Assembly: GCA_035293765.1 (NCBI GenBank)
Contig: DATGMF010000035.1
Coordinates: forward strand, 1 to 64,000
Length of the DNA: 64,000 nucleotides
Direction of reading: 5' to 3'
Source: DASRHT01 sp035293765
GTDB taxonomy: Bacteria; Chloroflexota; Ktedonobacteria; Ktedonobacterales; Ktedonobacteraceae
Positions within the stretch are counted from its first letter, which is position 1, and every line of letters begins with the position of its first letter. The notes below the pieces were generated by a model. That model saw only the letters and a list, made by a program, of their open reading frames with translations. It did not search any database and was not told the DNA's origin. The translations under genes and the position numbers were made by a program. Shown here in pieces: positions 33,826 to 41,837 of this stretch.

Positions 33826-34149
33826 ATGACGTATTATTGCCTAAAAATCGAACTGACGACCGAGGTGGTCAACTATCTGAACCGCATCGGCGTCTCGATT
33901 GTGCCCGAGAAGATCAACGGGGAGAGCTATCTGCGACTCGATTGCCCAGAAGGGACGCAGGAGGAATATGCCGATATCGTCACGCAGGAAACCATGTACC
34001 GGGTGGTGACGCCATCACGAGGGATCTTTTACATCCGCTATTTGCTCAGGCCGAAGCTGCCCAACGGGAAAAGCCAGTGCTTGCTGTATGTGTACGAGTC
34101 GGATATGCAACGCTTGGAGGGGAATTCAGATGCACCTCAAGCCCATTAA
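33826..34149 (+). CDS. Small unknown protein A of an overlapping pair
   Basis: This 107-residue soluble protein resembles no family I can name. It looks alpha/beta with a first strand TYYCLKIELT and a helix EVVNYLNRIG. Later come SYLRLDCPEG and GIFYIRYLLRPKLPNG. GAGGAGGG lies five nucleotides ahead of the ATG. It overlaps the next gene by 20 bp. It is divergent from an XRE regulator and may be its target. Confidence 0.6.
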   Translation: MTYYCLKIELTTEVVNYLNRIGVSIVPEKINGESYLRLDCPEGTQEEYADIVTQETMYRVVTPSRGIFYIRYLLRPKLPNGKSQCLLYVYESDMQRLEGNSDAPQAH

Positions 34150-34444
34150 TCTTTCCTTTGTCATGGTGGATATTACGGAGGTAGCCGTGTTAAGGAGGAA
34201 GCTGGTCGAACGGACGTACACTCCAGCAATTGCTTCCCACATCTCCGGCATTCTCCAGCAGCTTGCTACCACCAACACGCTCGAACTTGGCGGCATGCCG
34301 CTGGTCACGTTAAACGCTGTGCTGAATGATATCGTCGCTGATAGCAGCACGCATGGCGATGACGTGATGATGCTGCAACATCTCCTTCACAAAGTACAAA
34401 CAGAAGTCACCCATCGATATAACGAAATAGCCCAACAGCACTAA
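34130..34444 (+). CDS. Small unknown protein B of an overlapping pair
   Basis: This 104-residue, probably mostly helical protein is not recognised. It starts MHLKPINLSFVMVDITEVAVL and has a longer amphipathic tail ending HLLHKVQTEVTHRYNEIAQQH. The ATG follows GGAGGGG. The 20-bp overlap with protein A and the good ribosome sites suggest co-expression in fixed stoichiometry. Confidence 0.55.
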   Translation: MHLKPINLSFVMVDITEVAVLRRKLVERTYTPAIASHISGILQQLATTNTLELGGMPLVTLNAVLNDIVADSSTHGDDVMMLQHLLHKVQTEVTHRYNEIAQQH

Positions 34445-34807
34445 GAGCATAATCTCCCTGATGATGGCAACGTGCGTAACCATCACAAAAGTGCATAAGC
34501 CGAATGATGGGGAAGCCTTACCTCGGGGATGGGAACGTGAGGAGGTCACAAGCTCATAGCCGTGCAGAGGTAGTGAAGAGCAACCTCCTTGTCAGAATAC
34601 AGGGGAGCCATCCTCCTCGGTAGAAATGAAAAATGGGCAAGCGGAATTGATACAGGGAGTTCGGGGGAGGATGGTCGCTGAAGCGGACGCGATCAATCGC
34701 GTCGCCACCGAATGTGCGATACTTGTGATATCTGGGGAGGGACGGTAGAGGACAAGGGGAGAGGCTGGAGGGGTGTTGGGGCCTCGCGCTTGCCCTGCGG
34801 TGGGAGC
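34445..34807. other. Intergenic region with repeat remnant before ruvA
   Basis: No gene is supported. A partial dispersed repeat lies at 34743-34802 with the 17-mer GCCTCGCGCTTGCCCTG (34781-34797) shared with 3156-3172. The rest shows no clear hairpin or promoter. Confidence 0.45.
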
Positions 34808-35398
34808 TTATTGGTTCGAGAAGGAGCGGAGCGCGTAGGTAATCTGCTGCTCCAGCGTCATGGCCTGGTCCTGGGGGATCTTGGCCATCGCGGCCTGGGC
34901 TTCGGCATTGGAGAAGCCAAGACCCAGCAGCGCCTCTAACACCTCGGCCTGTAGCCTGCCTGCGGGCGAGCCGGCAGCGACGCCTGTTGCTGCCATGACC
35001 GGTAGTTTTCCCTTTAATTCAAGAATGAGCCGTTGAGCTAGCTTTTTTCCCACGCCTGGAGCCAGGCCCAATCGCTGCAAATCTTCGTCGGCAATGGCTT
35101 TGTATAAGGTGGATGCATCCATCACTGAGAGCAGAGCCAGGCCCACTTTGGGGCCAACGCCGCTCACGGCAATCAGTTGTTCGAAGGCGTTACGGTCCTG
35201 CTCGGTCGAAAAACCATAGAGGGCGATGCCATCTTCGCGCATATGAAAATGGGTATAGAGCGTGACCTCCATGCCGACCTCGTTCAGGCGCTGGAGCGTC
35301 GAGGCGGGAGCGAAAACACGAATGCCGAATCCCCCAACTCGGATGATAGCATGGTCTGTTCGACAGGCTTCAAGCGTACCGTAAATACTGGTGATCAT
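34808..35398 (-). CDS. ruvA: Holliday junction DNA helicase subunit RuvA
   Basis: This 196-residue protein binds four-way junctions and loads RuvB. An N-terminal OB domain (MITSIYGTLEACRTDHAII...) is followed by paired helix-hairpin-helix motifs with AVSGVGPKVGLALLS and LAPGVGKKLAQRLILELKGKL (about 75-135). A C-terminal helical domain (about 150-196: LQAEVLEALLGLGFSNAEAQAAM) contacts RuvB. It lies 115 bp downstream of ruvC in a minus-strand group with the YebC-family gene. ruvB is not in the window. Confidence 0.95.
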   Translation of the reverse strand: MITSIYGTLEACRTDHAIIRVGGFGIRVFAPASTLQRLNEVGMEVTLYTHFHMREDGIALYGFSTEQDRNAFEQLIAVSGVGPKVGLALLSVMDASTLYKAIADEDLQRLGLAPGVGKKLAQRLILELKGKLPVMAATGVAAGSPAGRLQAEVLEALLGLGFSNAEAQAAMAKIPQDQAMTLEQQITYALRSFSNQ

Positions 35399-35513
35399 CG
35401 CACTCTATAAATCCTCTTTTTTGTTATGCGCAAGAATGCTGACCCGGCTATGCCTATTTTTGCCGGATCTAATAAATAGTTCTTTTTCTCCACAGGCTGA
35501 TAGGAAATGGCAG

Positions 35514-36041
35514 CTATCTGTAGCCGGAAAGGCTTCTGACGTAAGGAGCTGTATTGAGATGACAGATTGCCACCGCAGCAGCATCGGTGGCATCGTCAGG
35601 GCGGGGGACCGCGGTAAGTTTTAGCAGAATGCGTACCATCTCTCCCACCTGCTCCTTCCCGGCGCTGCCATAGCCCGTCACTGCCTGCTTGACCTGTTTT
35701 GGTGTGTATTCCGCGACTGAGAGGCCGCCATTTGCCAGCGCCAGCATTGCCACTCCCCGCGCCTGCCCCACCGTCATCGCTGTACGCGCATTTTTGGCAA
35801 AAAACAACTCTTCCATCGCAGCTTCTTGCGGTTTGTGGATAGCAATGAGCTTGCTCAGCCCTTCATAGATCAGTTGCAAACGTTGAGCCAGTGGCATACC
35901 TGCTGGTGTGGTAATTACGTCGCATGCCAGCAAACTGAGTTCGCTTCCCCTTGCCATAACCACCGCGTATCCCACAATAGCGGTACCAGGATCAATGCCC
36001 AGCGCGATGCGAGGAGTAGGAGATGGCAGTGTATTACTCAT
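35514..36041 (-). CDS. ruvC: Crossover junction endodeoxyribonuclease RuvC
   Basis: This 175-residue RNase H-fold resolvase cuts Holliday junctions. The acidic active site is visible as D17 (GIDPGT), E77 (MEELFF), and D150 and D153 (DDATDAAA). The conserved KNARTAMTVGQARGVA and YTPKQVKQAVTGYGSAGKEQV segments are present. About ten extra residues precede the first strand. It is 29 bp after the YebC-family gene, which supports a single transcript through ruvA. Confidence 0.94.
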   Translation of the reverse strand: MSNTLPSPTPRIALGIDPGTAIVGYAVVMARGSELSLLACDVITTPAGMPLAQRLQLIYEGLSKLIAIHKPQEAAMEELFFAKNARTAMTVGQARGVAMLALANGGLSVAEYTPKQVKQAVTGYGSAGKEQVGEMVRILLKLTAVPRPDDATDAAAVAICHLNTAPYVRSLSGYR

Positions 36042-36070
36042 CTGTCTCCTCCTCCCTCAACTTCTGCCGC

Positions 36071-36832
36071 TTATGCATAAGAGGCTGCAATCTCGTCTGA
36101 AATATCGGCATTGGAATGAACGTTTTGCACGTCGTCCAGATCCTCAAGCTTGTCGATGAGACGCATGAGCTGGTGAGCGGTTTTTTCATCGCGTAGCTCG
36201 ACCTTAGTTTTGGGGATCATGCTGGTTTCAGACTTGAGCACTTTATATTTCTTTGCCTCAAGCTCCTGGCGAATCTTCTCGACATCGGATGGATCGGTGT
36301 AAATGGTCAAGGTTTCGTCGTCGGGCAAGGGCGTTTCGACATCATCGGCTCCCATGTCGATGGCTTCCAGGGAAAGTTCATCCGGGTCCTTCCCATTTAA
36401 CTCCACCTCGATGATGCCCTTTGCTTCAAAGAGCCAGTCAACGCATCCGTTCTCACCCATATTGCCGCCGTTGCGGTTGAAGGCGTTGCGCACCTCCGCT
36501 ACGGTACGGTTGCGGTTCTCCGTCAATGTTTGCACCAGGAGCGCGGTACCACCGGGGCCATACCCTTCGTAGGTAATTTCTTCGAGGTTGTTGCCCTCGC
36601 CGCCGCCCATAGCGCGTTTGATGGTACGTTCAATATTGTCCATTGGCATGTTGGCGTCGCGAGCTCGTTGCACAGCCATACGCAAGCGGAAGTTTGCGTT
36701 GGGATCGCCACTTCCACCCTCGCGAACCGCCACCACGATTTCGCGCCCCAGCCGGGTAAAGAGCTGCCCCCGGCGTGCATCGTTGACGCCCTTTGCGCGA
36801 CGAATCTGCGCCCACTTTGAGTGACCTGACAT
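36071..36832 (-). CDS. YebC/PmpR-family protein (putative transcriptional regulator or translation factor)
   Basis: This 253-residue protein opens with the family signature MSGHSKWAQIRRAKGVNDARRG and shows DANMPMDNIERTIKRA and YEGYGPGGTALLV. Members have been described both as DNA-binding regulators and, for some, as ribosome-associated factors that relieve stalling at prolines. It leads the yebC-ruvC-ruvA order, a common bacterial linkage. The ATG is at 36832. Confidence 0.94.
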   Translation of the reverse strand: MSGHSKWAQIRRAKGVNDARRGQLFTRLGREIVVAVREGGSGDPNANFRLRMAVQRARDANMPMDNIERTIKRAMGGGEGNNLEEITYEGYGPGGTALLVQTLTENRNRTVAEVRNAFNRNGGNMGENGCVDWLFEAKGIIEVELNGKDPDELSLEAIDMGADDVETPLPDDETLTIYTDPSDVEKIRQELEAKKYKVLKSETSMIPKTKVELRDEKTAHQLMRLIDKLEDLDDVQNVHSNADISDEIAASYA

Positions 36833-37141
36833 ATCGTTGCTCCCCTAGTTTTCAAATGACTATTCTATCGTATATGCCTGAGCATATATGTTGCGTTTGT
36901 ACTTCCTTGCCGTGTTCCGTAGGGGCAGGGCTTGCCCCTGCCCTGGTCAGCCGTTTCCTTGTACAGGCAACCGCGAGAGATGCCCCAAACAGCGCAACCG
37001 GTCATCGTGCAGGGCAACCGCAAGGGATGGCCCCTACGAGCACAACAACAGCGTTGGAACGCGGAAATTATTAAGATGCTTTGAAATAAGCTGCTGGCGG
37101 TATTGTAACACGAACAGCTATGGAGAGTCGAGAGGGAAAAA
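36833..37141. other. Intergenic region between the YebC-family gene and TnpB element
   Basis: There is no gene. Most of it is the GTAGGGGC repeat (36919-37037). The remaining 100 bp before the TnpB right end is AT-rich and featureless. Confidence 0.5.
36919..37037. repeat. Dispersed GTAGGGGC repeat, complete-looking copy
   Basis: This 119-bp copy is bounded by inverted GTAGGGGC and GCCCCTAC. It holds a GGGGCAGGGC/GCCCCTGCCC hairpin at its left and two GCAACCGC(A/G)AG words. Its right 35 bp match the start of the 21174 copy in reverse complement with one base missing. It is the best copy to define the family. Confidence 0.7.
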
Positions 37142-37330
37142 CTGAGACCTCCCCGGCCTCAAGGCACGGGGGTTCCTGTTGCTCACCCACCGTTTCCGGT
37201 TGTTCCTGAAGGAGCAACCGGCTCTTGATAGGGATAGGCAGGACTTTCGAGCCGACGCGCTCCGGCACGGGCAGCTTTTCGAGAAGCCGACACGCCCATG
37301 CTTCGGGGCAAGTGCTGCCCTTCATTCGCA
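37142..37330 (-). ncRNA. Predicted TnpB right-end guide RNA (omega/reRNA)
   Basis: Beyond the tnpB stop, on the same strand, lies a terminal hairpin with CCCCCGTGCCT and AGGCCGGGGAGGT (37148-37172), very like the right-end hairpins of IS200/IS605-family elements. In that family a guide RNA overlaps the 3' end of tnpB and ends at the transposon boundary. The element end is probably near 37142. The 5' limit is a guess from typical lengths of 150-200 nt. Confidence 0.45.
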
Positions 37331-38748
37331 CGTTGTTGTAAGCCCTCCATCACGGCTCTCAGGCGCGGCTCCGCACCTTCCCAGGTGTGCTGGTTGACAG
37401 AGGGGTGTGTTTGCTGTGGCTCCAGATAAGCCAGCAGAAAAGCCGAATACAGATCACGTTGCACTGGCCCGAATCCACAAGGACAGGTGTGCCACCGCTC
37501 AGATCGTGGCTTCATGTGATACTGCCGACATTGATGGCAATACTGACTCAGTTTGGTCTGGTACGCGGACACTTCGCGCAGGGTGCCGCCAGTTTTTGCA
37601 ACTAGGCGTCTCAAATGCGCTAGAAACATCCCTGGAGCACGAAGTCCGATGCTTCGACCATACTGTTTTTGCCAGGCTTTGAACGAGGTTTTTTCTATCG
37701 TGATGGTAGTCCCTCTCTGGGCAATACGATGCGCCAGATGTCCATGCAAGCTCTTGCGATGAGCAGCCAGTTTGCGTTCGGTATTGGCGTGTTGTCGCCT
37801 GGTCGCTTTGTACCGCTTGCTCTCTTTCCAGTGCAGGCGACCTTTTTTGATGCGACCTTGCTCATCATAATTGTCGGGATTATTGACTCGTCGTTGTCGG
37901 TCCATCTTGCGCTGTAACCGTCGCTTTTTTCTCGTATCAGGTGCCAACTCCTCGCAGAAGGTAACGAGATCGGCTTTTGCCTGCCGTGGCACCATTGCCA
38001 GGGTCGATGGGCCAATGTCCAGGCCGATGGTATCCCTTCCCGTCTTTTCATGCTTGGGCTTGATGAATGCATGGCCCTCTAAGACCAATTGCACAGCATA
38101 GCGATTACCGTCCTTATCGGCTCCTTGCGCATGTTCCGAAGAAGCTTTGCGGCGAAGCAGGCGCACATACTTGATTTGGTGACGCATGCCATGTTGCACC
38201 ACCGGATCACGCCAGTCGATGATGGCAGGGATGACCTGCTCATTCCAGACCACAAAGCCACCATCGCCCGCGTTGGGATCGAGCACAAAGCGCATGCCGA
38301 CATCATTGCGCTTGCCCTCCACGCTATCAATCCCTCGTCCTCTACTGCGAAAGCGCACGCGTTTGGCCTTCCCGATACAGACCCGGTTCGCGGCGTGATA
38401 GGCGCGGGTGGCAAGCGTTTGGGCCATCGTGCTATCGATATGATCGGCGATCCACGAGGTACGGGCACGTTTGGCATATTCATGCAGGTCGTATTCTGAG
38501 AAGTGATACTGCTTGCGCAAAGCAGAAAACGCCTGAGCGCGTTCCTGCTTGTGTGAACGAGGGATGGCTCGTGCTTTGTTCCATGCCGGATCAGAGCGCA
38601 TGCATCTGAGCCGCTTCATAGTTTCTCCAAGCAGAGCGTTATACAGACACCGAGCCGCTTCCAGGTGCGCGCGCAATTGGCGCTCCTGGCTCCAATCGAC
38701 CTGGAGGGGCAATTCGATCAGAAATGTTGGTGTCTTGGCTCGTTTCAT
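37183..38748 (-). CDS. tnpB: TnpB (IS200/IS605-family RNA-guided nuclease)
   Basis: This is a 521-residue TnpB/IS1341-type protein, ancestral to Cas12. An N-terminal helical region carries LPLQVDWSQERQLRAHLEAARCLYNALLGE. The RuvC-like active site is complete: D244 (GLDIGPST), E352 (ITIEKTSF) and D432 (QRDLYSA). A zinc finger lies between the last two (C404, C407, C422, C424). The length is above the usual 380-420, through insertions before the first RuvC motif. No Y1 transposase (TnpA) is adjacent, so it is a stand-alone element. The ATG at 38748 is the likely start; earlier in-frame ATGs exist at 38772 and 38850. It is probably an active nuclease by motif. Confidence 0.85.
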   Translation of the reverse strand: MKRAKTPTFLIELPLQVDWSQERQLRAHLEAARCLYNALLGETMKRLRCMRSDPAWNKARAIPRSHKQERAQAFSALRKQYHFSEYDLHEYAKRARTSWIADHIDSTMAQTLATRAYHAANRVCIGKAKRVRFRSRGRGIDSVEGKRNDVGMRFVLDPNAGDGGFVVWNEQVIPAIIDWRDPVVQHGMRHQIKYVRLLRRKASSEHAQGADKDGNRYAVQLVLEGHAFIKPKHEKTGRDTIGLDIGPSTLAMVPRQAKADLVTFCEELAPDTRKKRRLQRKMDRQRRVNNPDNYDEQGRIKKGRLHWKESKRYKATRRQHANTERKLAAHRKSLHGHLAHRIAQRGTTITIEKTSFKAWQKQYGRSIGLRAPGMFLAHLRRLVAKTGGTLREVSAYQTKLSQYCHQCRQYHMKPRSERWHTCPCGFGPVQRDLYSAFLLAYLEPQQTHPSVNQHTWEGAEPRLRAVMEGLQQRANEGQHLPRSMGVSASRKAARAGARRLESPAYPYQEPVAPSGTTGNGG

Positions 38749-38856
38749 CACCTGGCTCCTGCTCCTGACCATGTGAAGGTCGAAGTGTGAGACGCTTTGC
38801 TGTCTCGTTTGTCCGCGTCGGTCAGCACGGCTCTGTCCTTCTCTTTGCAAGCATTG

Positions 38857-39138
38857 CTAGAAGCCACTTCTTTCTGTCTGAGCCGAAAGCGGCAGCGTTT
38901 GGGCTAGAATCCAGCCGATGAGAAAGTCAGCATTGGACCGCAGCCGATCTATGTCTAACAGACCTTCTTGAGCTAATTCCACCACATTGTCCTGTAAAAA
39001 GTCCACGATATCTTCTTCGGTGACAGGACGGCAAAGGGTATCACCATGAAAATACCAAGACGCTCCATTGTTTATCCCCTGCCGAAAAAGGGCACTATTC
39101 ACTTGAACAAGAGATCTGTGCCTCAGTTCCGTCGTCAT
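38857..39138 (-). CDS. Small unknown protein next to TnpB
   Basis: This 93-residue protein is not recognised. It contains GASWYFHGDTLCRPVTEEDIVDFLQDNV, and a helical end DFLIGWILAQTLPLSAQTERSGF. GAGGAGGAACA lies directly ahead of the ATG at 39138. Its stop is about 110 bp from the TnpB start, so the TnpB insertion did not obviously cut it, although the promoter-distal context was probably changed. Confidence 0.6.
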   Translation of the reverse strand: MTTELRHRSLVQVNSALFRQGINNGASWYFHGDTLCRPVTEEDIVDFLQDNVVELAQEGLLDIDRLRSNADFLIGWILAQTLPLSAQTERSGF

Positions 39139-39223
39139 TGTTCCTCCTCGCCGTTTTTGTAACATTGGCAATCACATGAGTGGAGGAGAGCCGGCGTAAA
39201 CGCTCTCCTCCGCTCATCAGAGG

Positions 39224-39940
39224 TTAGAGTTGTTCGCGCTTGAGCCAGTTCTCAATGATCTGGTTCACGGCTGCGGGCTGCTCTCGCATCACATAATGGC
39301 CCGCATCAGGGACGCTATGGAAGGTTGAGCCTTCAATATGTTTGTGCAGATAGTCGCTATACTTCAAGGGCGTCAGATTGTCATTTATCCCGCAAATAAT
39401 CAGCGTCGGCAGATGAATTTCATTTAGCCTGTTCATAATATCAAAAACGTTGCAGGCAGCCAGGTCACGGTAGAGGATGGGGGGAGCGGACGCGTTCTGC
39501 TCCTGTGTGATCGGTTGAGAGGGAGCGTCGCCATTGTTCGGGGAGCCTGCAAGTTCTGATAGCCGCGAGCGCGCCTGCTGGGGAGCCTGCCGGGCGTCGT
39601 TGAGCAGATCGGGATGGACCCTCAGGCGCGCTCCTGTGCCGATCAGGAGCAATCCTCCAAGCTGAGAGCCATATTCCAGCGCCATCGTCAGTGCAACCGC
39701 CCCGCCCAGTGAGTGGCCCGCGATAATCGGTTGCTCAAGCTGCAATTCGCCCGTCACAATCTCGTAGGCCGCGTGCGCATAGTCGGGGACCGTCACCTCG
39801 ATGGGAAAAATATCTGGTCGCTGGCCGTGTCCCGGCAGATCGATAGCGAAAGCGCGCTGTGGCCCGAAATGTTCGGTTTGCAGCCGCCAGATGCGCCCGC
39901 TATCGCCGGAGCCGTGAATGAAAACAAGTGGTTTGCTCAT
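39224..39940 (-). CDS. Alpha/beta hydrolase
   Basis: This 238-residue cytosolic hydrolase has the oxyanion segment FIHGSGDSGRIW, DLPGHGQRP, and the nucleophile elbow GHSLGG with Ser77. The acid Asp lies in CGINDNLTP and the His in DAGHYVMREQP. The catalytic triad is complete, unlike the hydrolase at 19.9 kb. The substrate is unknown; esterase or lactonase are possible. GAAAGGAC precedes the ATG at 39940. It is divergent from the YraN-family gene, with 94 bp between starts. Confidence 0.87.
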   Translation of the reverse strand: MSKPLVFIHGSGDSGRIWRLQTEHFGPQRAFAIDLPGHGQRPDIFPIEVTVPDYAHAAYEIVTGELQLEQPIIAGHSLGGAVALTMALEYGSQLGGLLLIGTGARLRVHPDLLNDARQAPQQARSRLSELAGSPNNGDAPSQPITQEQNASAPPILYRDLAACNVFDIMNRLNEIHLPTLIICGINDNLTPLKYSDYLHKHIEGSTFHSVPDAGHYVMREQPAAVNQIIENWLKREQL

Positions 39941-40034
39941 AGATTGTCCTTTCACGCAAGATCGCGACAGACTCCTTGCAAAGAGAGGAACTCTGCGATA
40001 TGCTTGCTCGTGGTATCATGCTGCTGATGTATGC

Positions 40035-40469
40035 ATGATACAACAAAGTGGACCGGGTAACGTACTGAATAGTAGGGGGTGTGTGATTAATCCTGTCAGG
40101 AAGGGGGCGCGTCAGGGGCTTGGTCGTCTGGGAGAGCGCCTGGCAGCCGAAAAGCTGGTTGACTGTGGATATCGTATTCTGGAGCGTAACTTTCGCTGCC
40201 AACACGGCGAGATCGATATTGTCGCAGAGGATGAGCAAGATCTGGTTTTTGTAGAGGTCAAAACGCGCCGGGGTAATTCCTTTGGTCGGCCCGAGGAGGC
40301 GGTAACGGTGCGGAAGCAGCGCAAGATCGTGCAGGTAGCAACCTATTATCTCGACCTGCATGCATGTTTTGAACGGTCCTGGCGCGTCGATGTGGTCGCG
40401 GTACAGTTGAGCGCAGGTGGTAAACTGGAAGAGATTCGTCTCTATCAACATGCTTTGACCGCTGAATAA
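40035..40469 (+). CDS. YraN/UPF0102-family protein (endonuclease-like fold)
   Basis: The conserved core begins GLGRLGERLAAEKLVDCGYRILERNFR and has GEIDIVAEDEQDLVFVEVKTRRG, which places Asp, Glu and Lys as in the PD-(D/E)xK fold. RPEEAVTVRKQRKIVQVATYYL follows. The role is unproven; the family is often near rnhB or DNA-processing genes. The start is uncertain. ATG 40035 has no site, while GTG 40083 follows AGGGGG by three bases and better matches family length. Confidence 0.85.
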   Translation: MIQQSGPGNVLNSRGCVINPVRKGARQGLGRLGERLAAEKLVDCGYRILERNFRCQHGEIDIVAEDEQDLVFVEVKTRRGNSFGRPEEAVTVRKQRKIVQVATYYLDLHACFERSWRVDVVAVQLSAGGKLEEIRLYQHALTAE

Positions 40470-40483
40470 TCTTGTCGGGGTTG

Positions 40484-40514
40484 GTAGGGGCAGAGCCTTG
40501 CGCCTGCCCTTCTC
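40484..40514. repeat. Dispersed GTAGGGGC repeat, short copy
   Basis: GTAGGGGCAGAGCCTTGCGCC followed by TGCCC is an imperfect hairpin-forming copy between the YraN-family gene and the zinc-ribbon gene. Confidence 0.5.
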
Positions 40515-40538
40515 AGATAAATGTCTAAGGAGGAGATC

Positions 40539-41030
40539 ATGAGCGATTTTATAGAGTCGGCCAAAAACTTTATGAATTCAGCCGTGAGTCGTACGAGCTG
40601 GGAGGCTCAGAAGCAACTGCGCCTGCGTGGCAAGCAGGGCGAGATTGACAAGTTACTAGAGCAGCGTCAGCAATTATTGAATGAGCTATCGATGGTGGCT
40701 ATGAACTTGTATCAGCAGGGAACCCTGACCGATACGCAGCTCTCGCGCCTGTGTGCGAGCGTCATCGAGCTGGACCATGATGTAAGAACGCGTGAAGGAC
40801 AATTGCAGGACATCAAAAACGAGGCATATCCGGCGGATCAGTTTAACTCGGCGCCCATGCCCAACTATGCCCCGCCCCCGGTTACTCCTCAACCGGCGCC
40901 GGGAGCCGGGCCAGCACCGCAGCCAGGGCCAACCCCCCCACCGGGAGCGCAGCCGCACTGTCCGCATTGTGGCAGCCCGATCCGTTCCAATGCCCTCTAC
41001 TGTCGTGGGTGCGGGACGAAACTTCGTTGA
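40539..41030 (+). CDS. Zinc-ribbon protein with Pro-rich linker
   Basis: This is a 163-residue protein. The first about 95 residues are helical and probably coiled-coil (QKQLRLRGKQGEIDKLLEQRQQLLNELS). A Pro/Ala/Gly-rich linker (about 104-138) is followed by a C-terminal zinc ribbon with CPHCG and CRGCG. AAGGAGGAG lies before the ATG at 40539. The domain set recalls small zinc-ribbon proteins whose function is unknown. It is upstream of the t6A genes but separated by the repeat. Confidence 0.75.
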   Translation: MSDFIESAKNFMNSAVSRTSWEAQKQLRLRGKQGEIDKLLEQRQQLLNELSMVAMNLYQQGTLTDTQLSRLCASVIELDHDVRTREGQLQDIKNEAYPADQFNSAPMPNYAPPPVTPQPAPGAGPAPQPGPTPPPGAQPHCPHCGSPIRSNALYCRGCGTKLR

Positions 41031-41066
41031 GATAACAGGACGCCAGTTATGCTATAATATTGCAGT

Positions 41067-41164
41067 ATCCTCATTGCAGTATCCTCAAGCGGATCGAGGT
41101 CACTATCAACTCGCGCCGCCCCTTGAGGGAGAGTATAGGCATCACACCTGAAGATGTCAAGTGG
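41067..41164 (+). repeat. Duplicated leader element, copy 1 (upstream of tsaE)
   Basis: A segment of about 100 bp is repeated at 43283-43383. Both copies share a left block ATCCTCATTGCAGTATCC plus TCAAGCGGATCGAG, and a right block CTTGAGGG...AGTATAGGCATCACACC. A GAAGATGTCAAGTGGA block ends each. CCTCAAG (41083-41089) and CTTGAGG (41122-41128) can pair around a variable loop. Copy 1 ends about 110 bp before tsaE. Confidence 0.75.
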
Positions 41165-41276
41165 AAGCGCATATTAGGAATGGCTGAGAGAACTTTCTTG
41201 ATGCATTCCAGATCAGATGGGGAAAGAAAAAGAGGTAAAGTGTAGGTAGTGTCACCATATGCATGAAGGAAGTATC

Positions 41277-41837
41277 GTGACCAGGCATTCGCAGGATGGT
41301 ACAATCTGTACGCTTGACGTCATCAGTCATAGCTCAGCACAGACGCAGCGTCTGGGGATGCGCCTGGGAGAACTTCTGCGTGGCGGGGAATTATTGCTTC
41401 TTGATGGGCAGCTAGGCACAGGCAAAACTACCTTCACTCAGGGATTAGCCACCGGATTAAATATCACAGAGGTCGTCAACAGCCCGACGTTTACGCTTCT
41501 CAAGGAATATCCAGCCCGTCGCTCCTCACCTCAGGTCCAGGGGGCACAAGGGAGGCCGGACCACCATCTCGCGCTCTATCATTTTGATTTGTACCGGCTG
41601 GATGACCCTGAAGAGATTGTTGATCTTGGATTTGAGGATTACTTTTATGGTTCTGGCGCCTGCGTCGTCGAATGGGCGGAAAAGGCCGATGTCGTCTGGC
41701 CGGTCGAGAATATGCGCATTCGGATGAAAATGCTCAGCGAGACCAAGCGTGGCCTGCTCTTTATTGCCACTGGCGAGCGTTATTGTGAGTTGTTACGACA
41801 GTTTCAGAAAAACACCTATGCTACTACTAGCTCTTGA
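41277..41837 (+). CDS. tsaE: tRNA threonylcarbamoyladenosine synthesis ATPase TsaE
   Basis: This 186-residue P-loop ATPase is essential with TsaB and TsaD for t6A37 in ANN-decoding tRNAs. The Walker A DGQLGTGKTTFTQGLA is clear, NSPTFTLLKEY follows, and YHFDLYRLDDPEEIVDLGFEDYF holds the conserved acidic region. An insertion of about 20 residues (PARRSSPQVQGAQG) lies after the switch. I chose the GTG at 41277, six nucleotides after GAAGGA; an ATG at 41259 is an alternative. It overlaps tsaB by 20 bp. Confidence 0.92.
   Translation: MTRHSQDGTICTLDVISHSSAQTQRLGMRLGELLRGGELLLLDGQLGTGKTTFTQGLATGLNITEVVNSPTFTLLKEYPARRSSPQVQGAQGRPDHHLALYHFDLYRLDDPEEIVDLGFEDYFYGSGACVVEWAEKADVVWPVENMRIRMKMLSETKRGLLFIATGERYCELLRQFQKNTYATTSS

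Noticed and set aside
39900..40451. Minus-strand 183-codon frame
   Set aside because: Antisense to the YraN-family gene.
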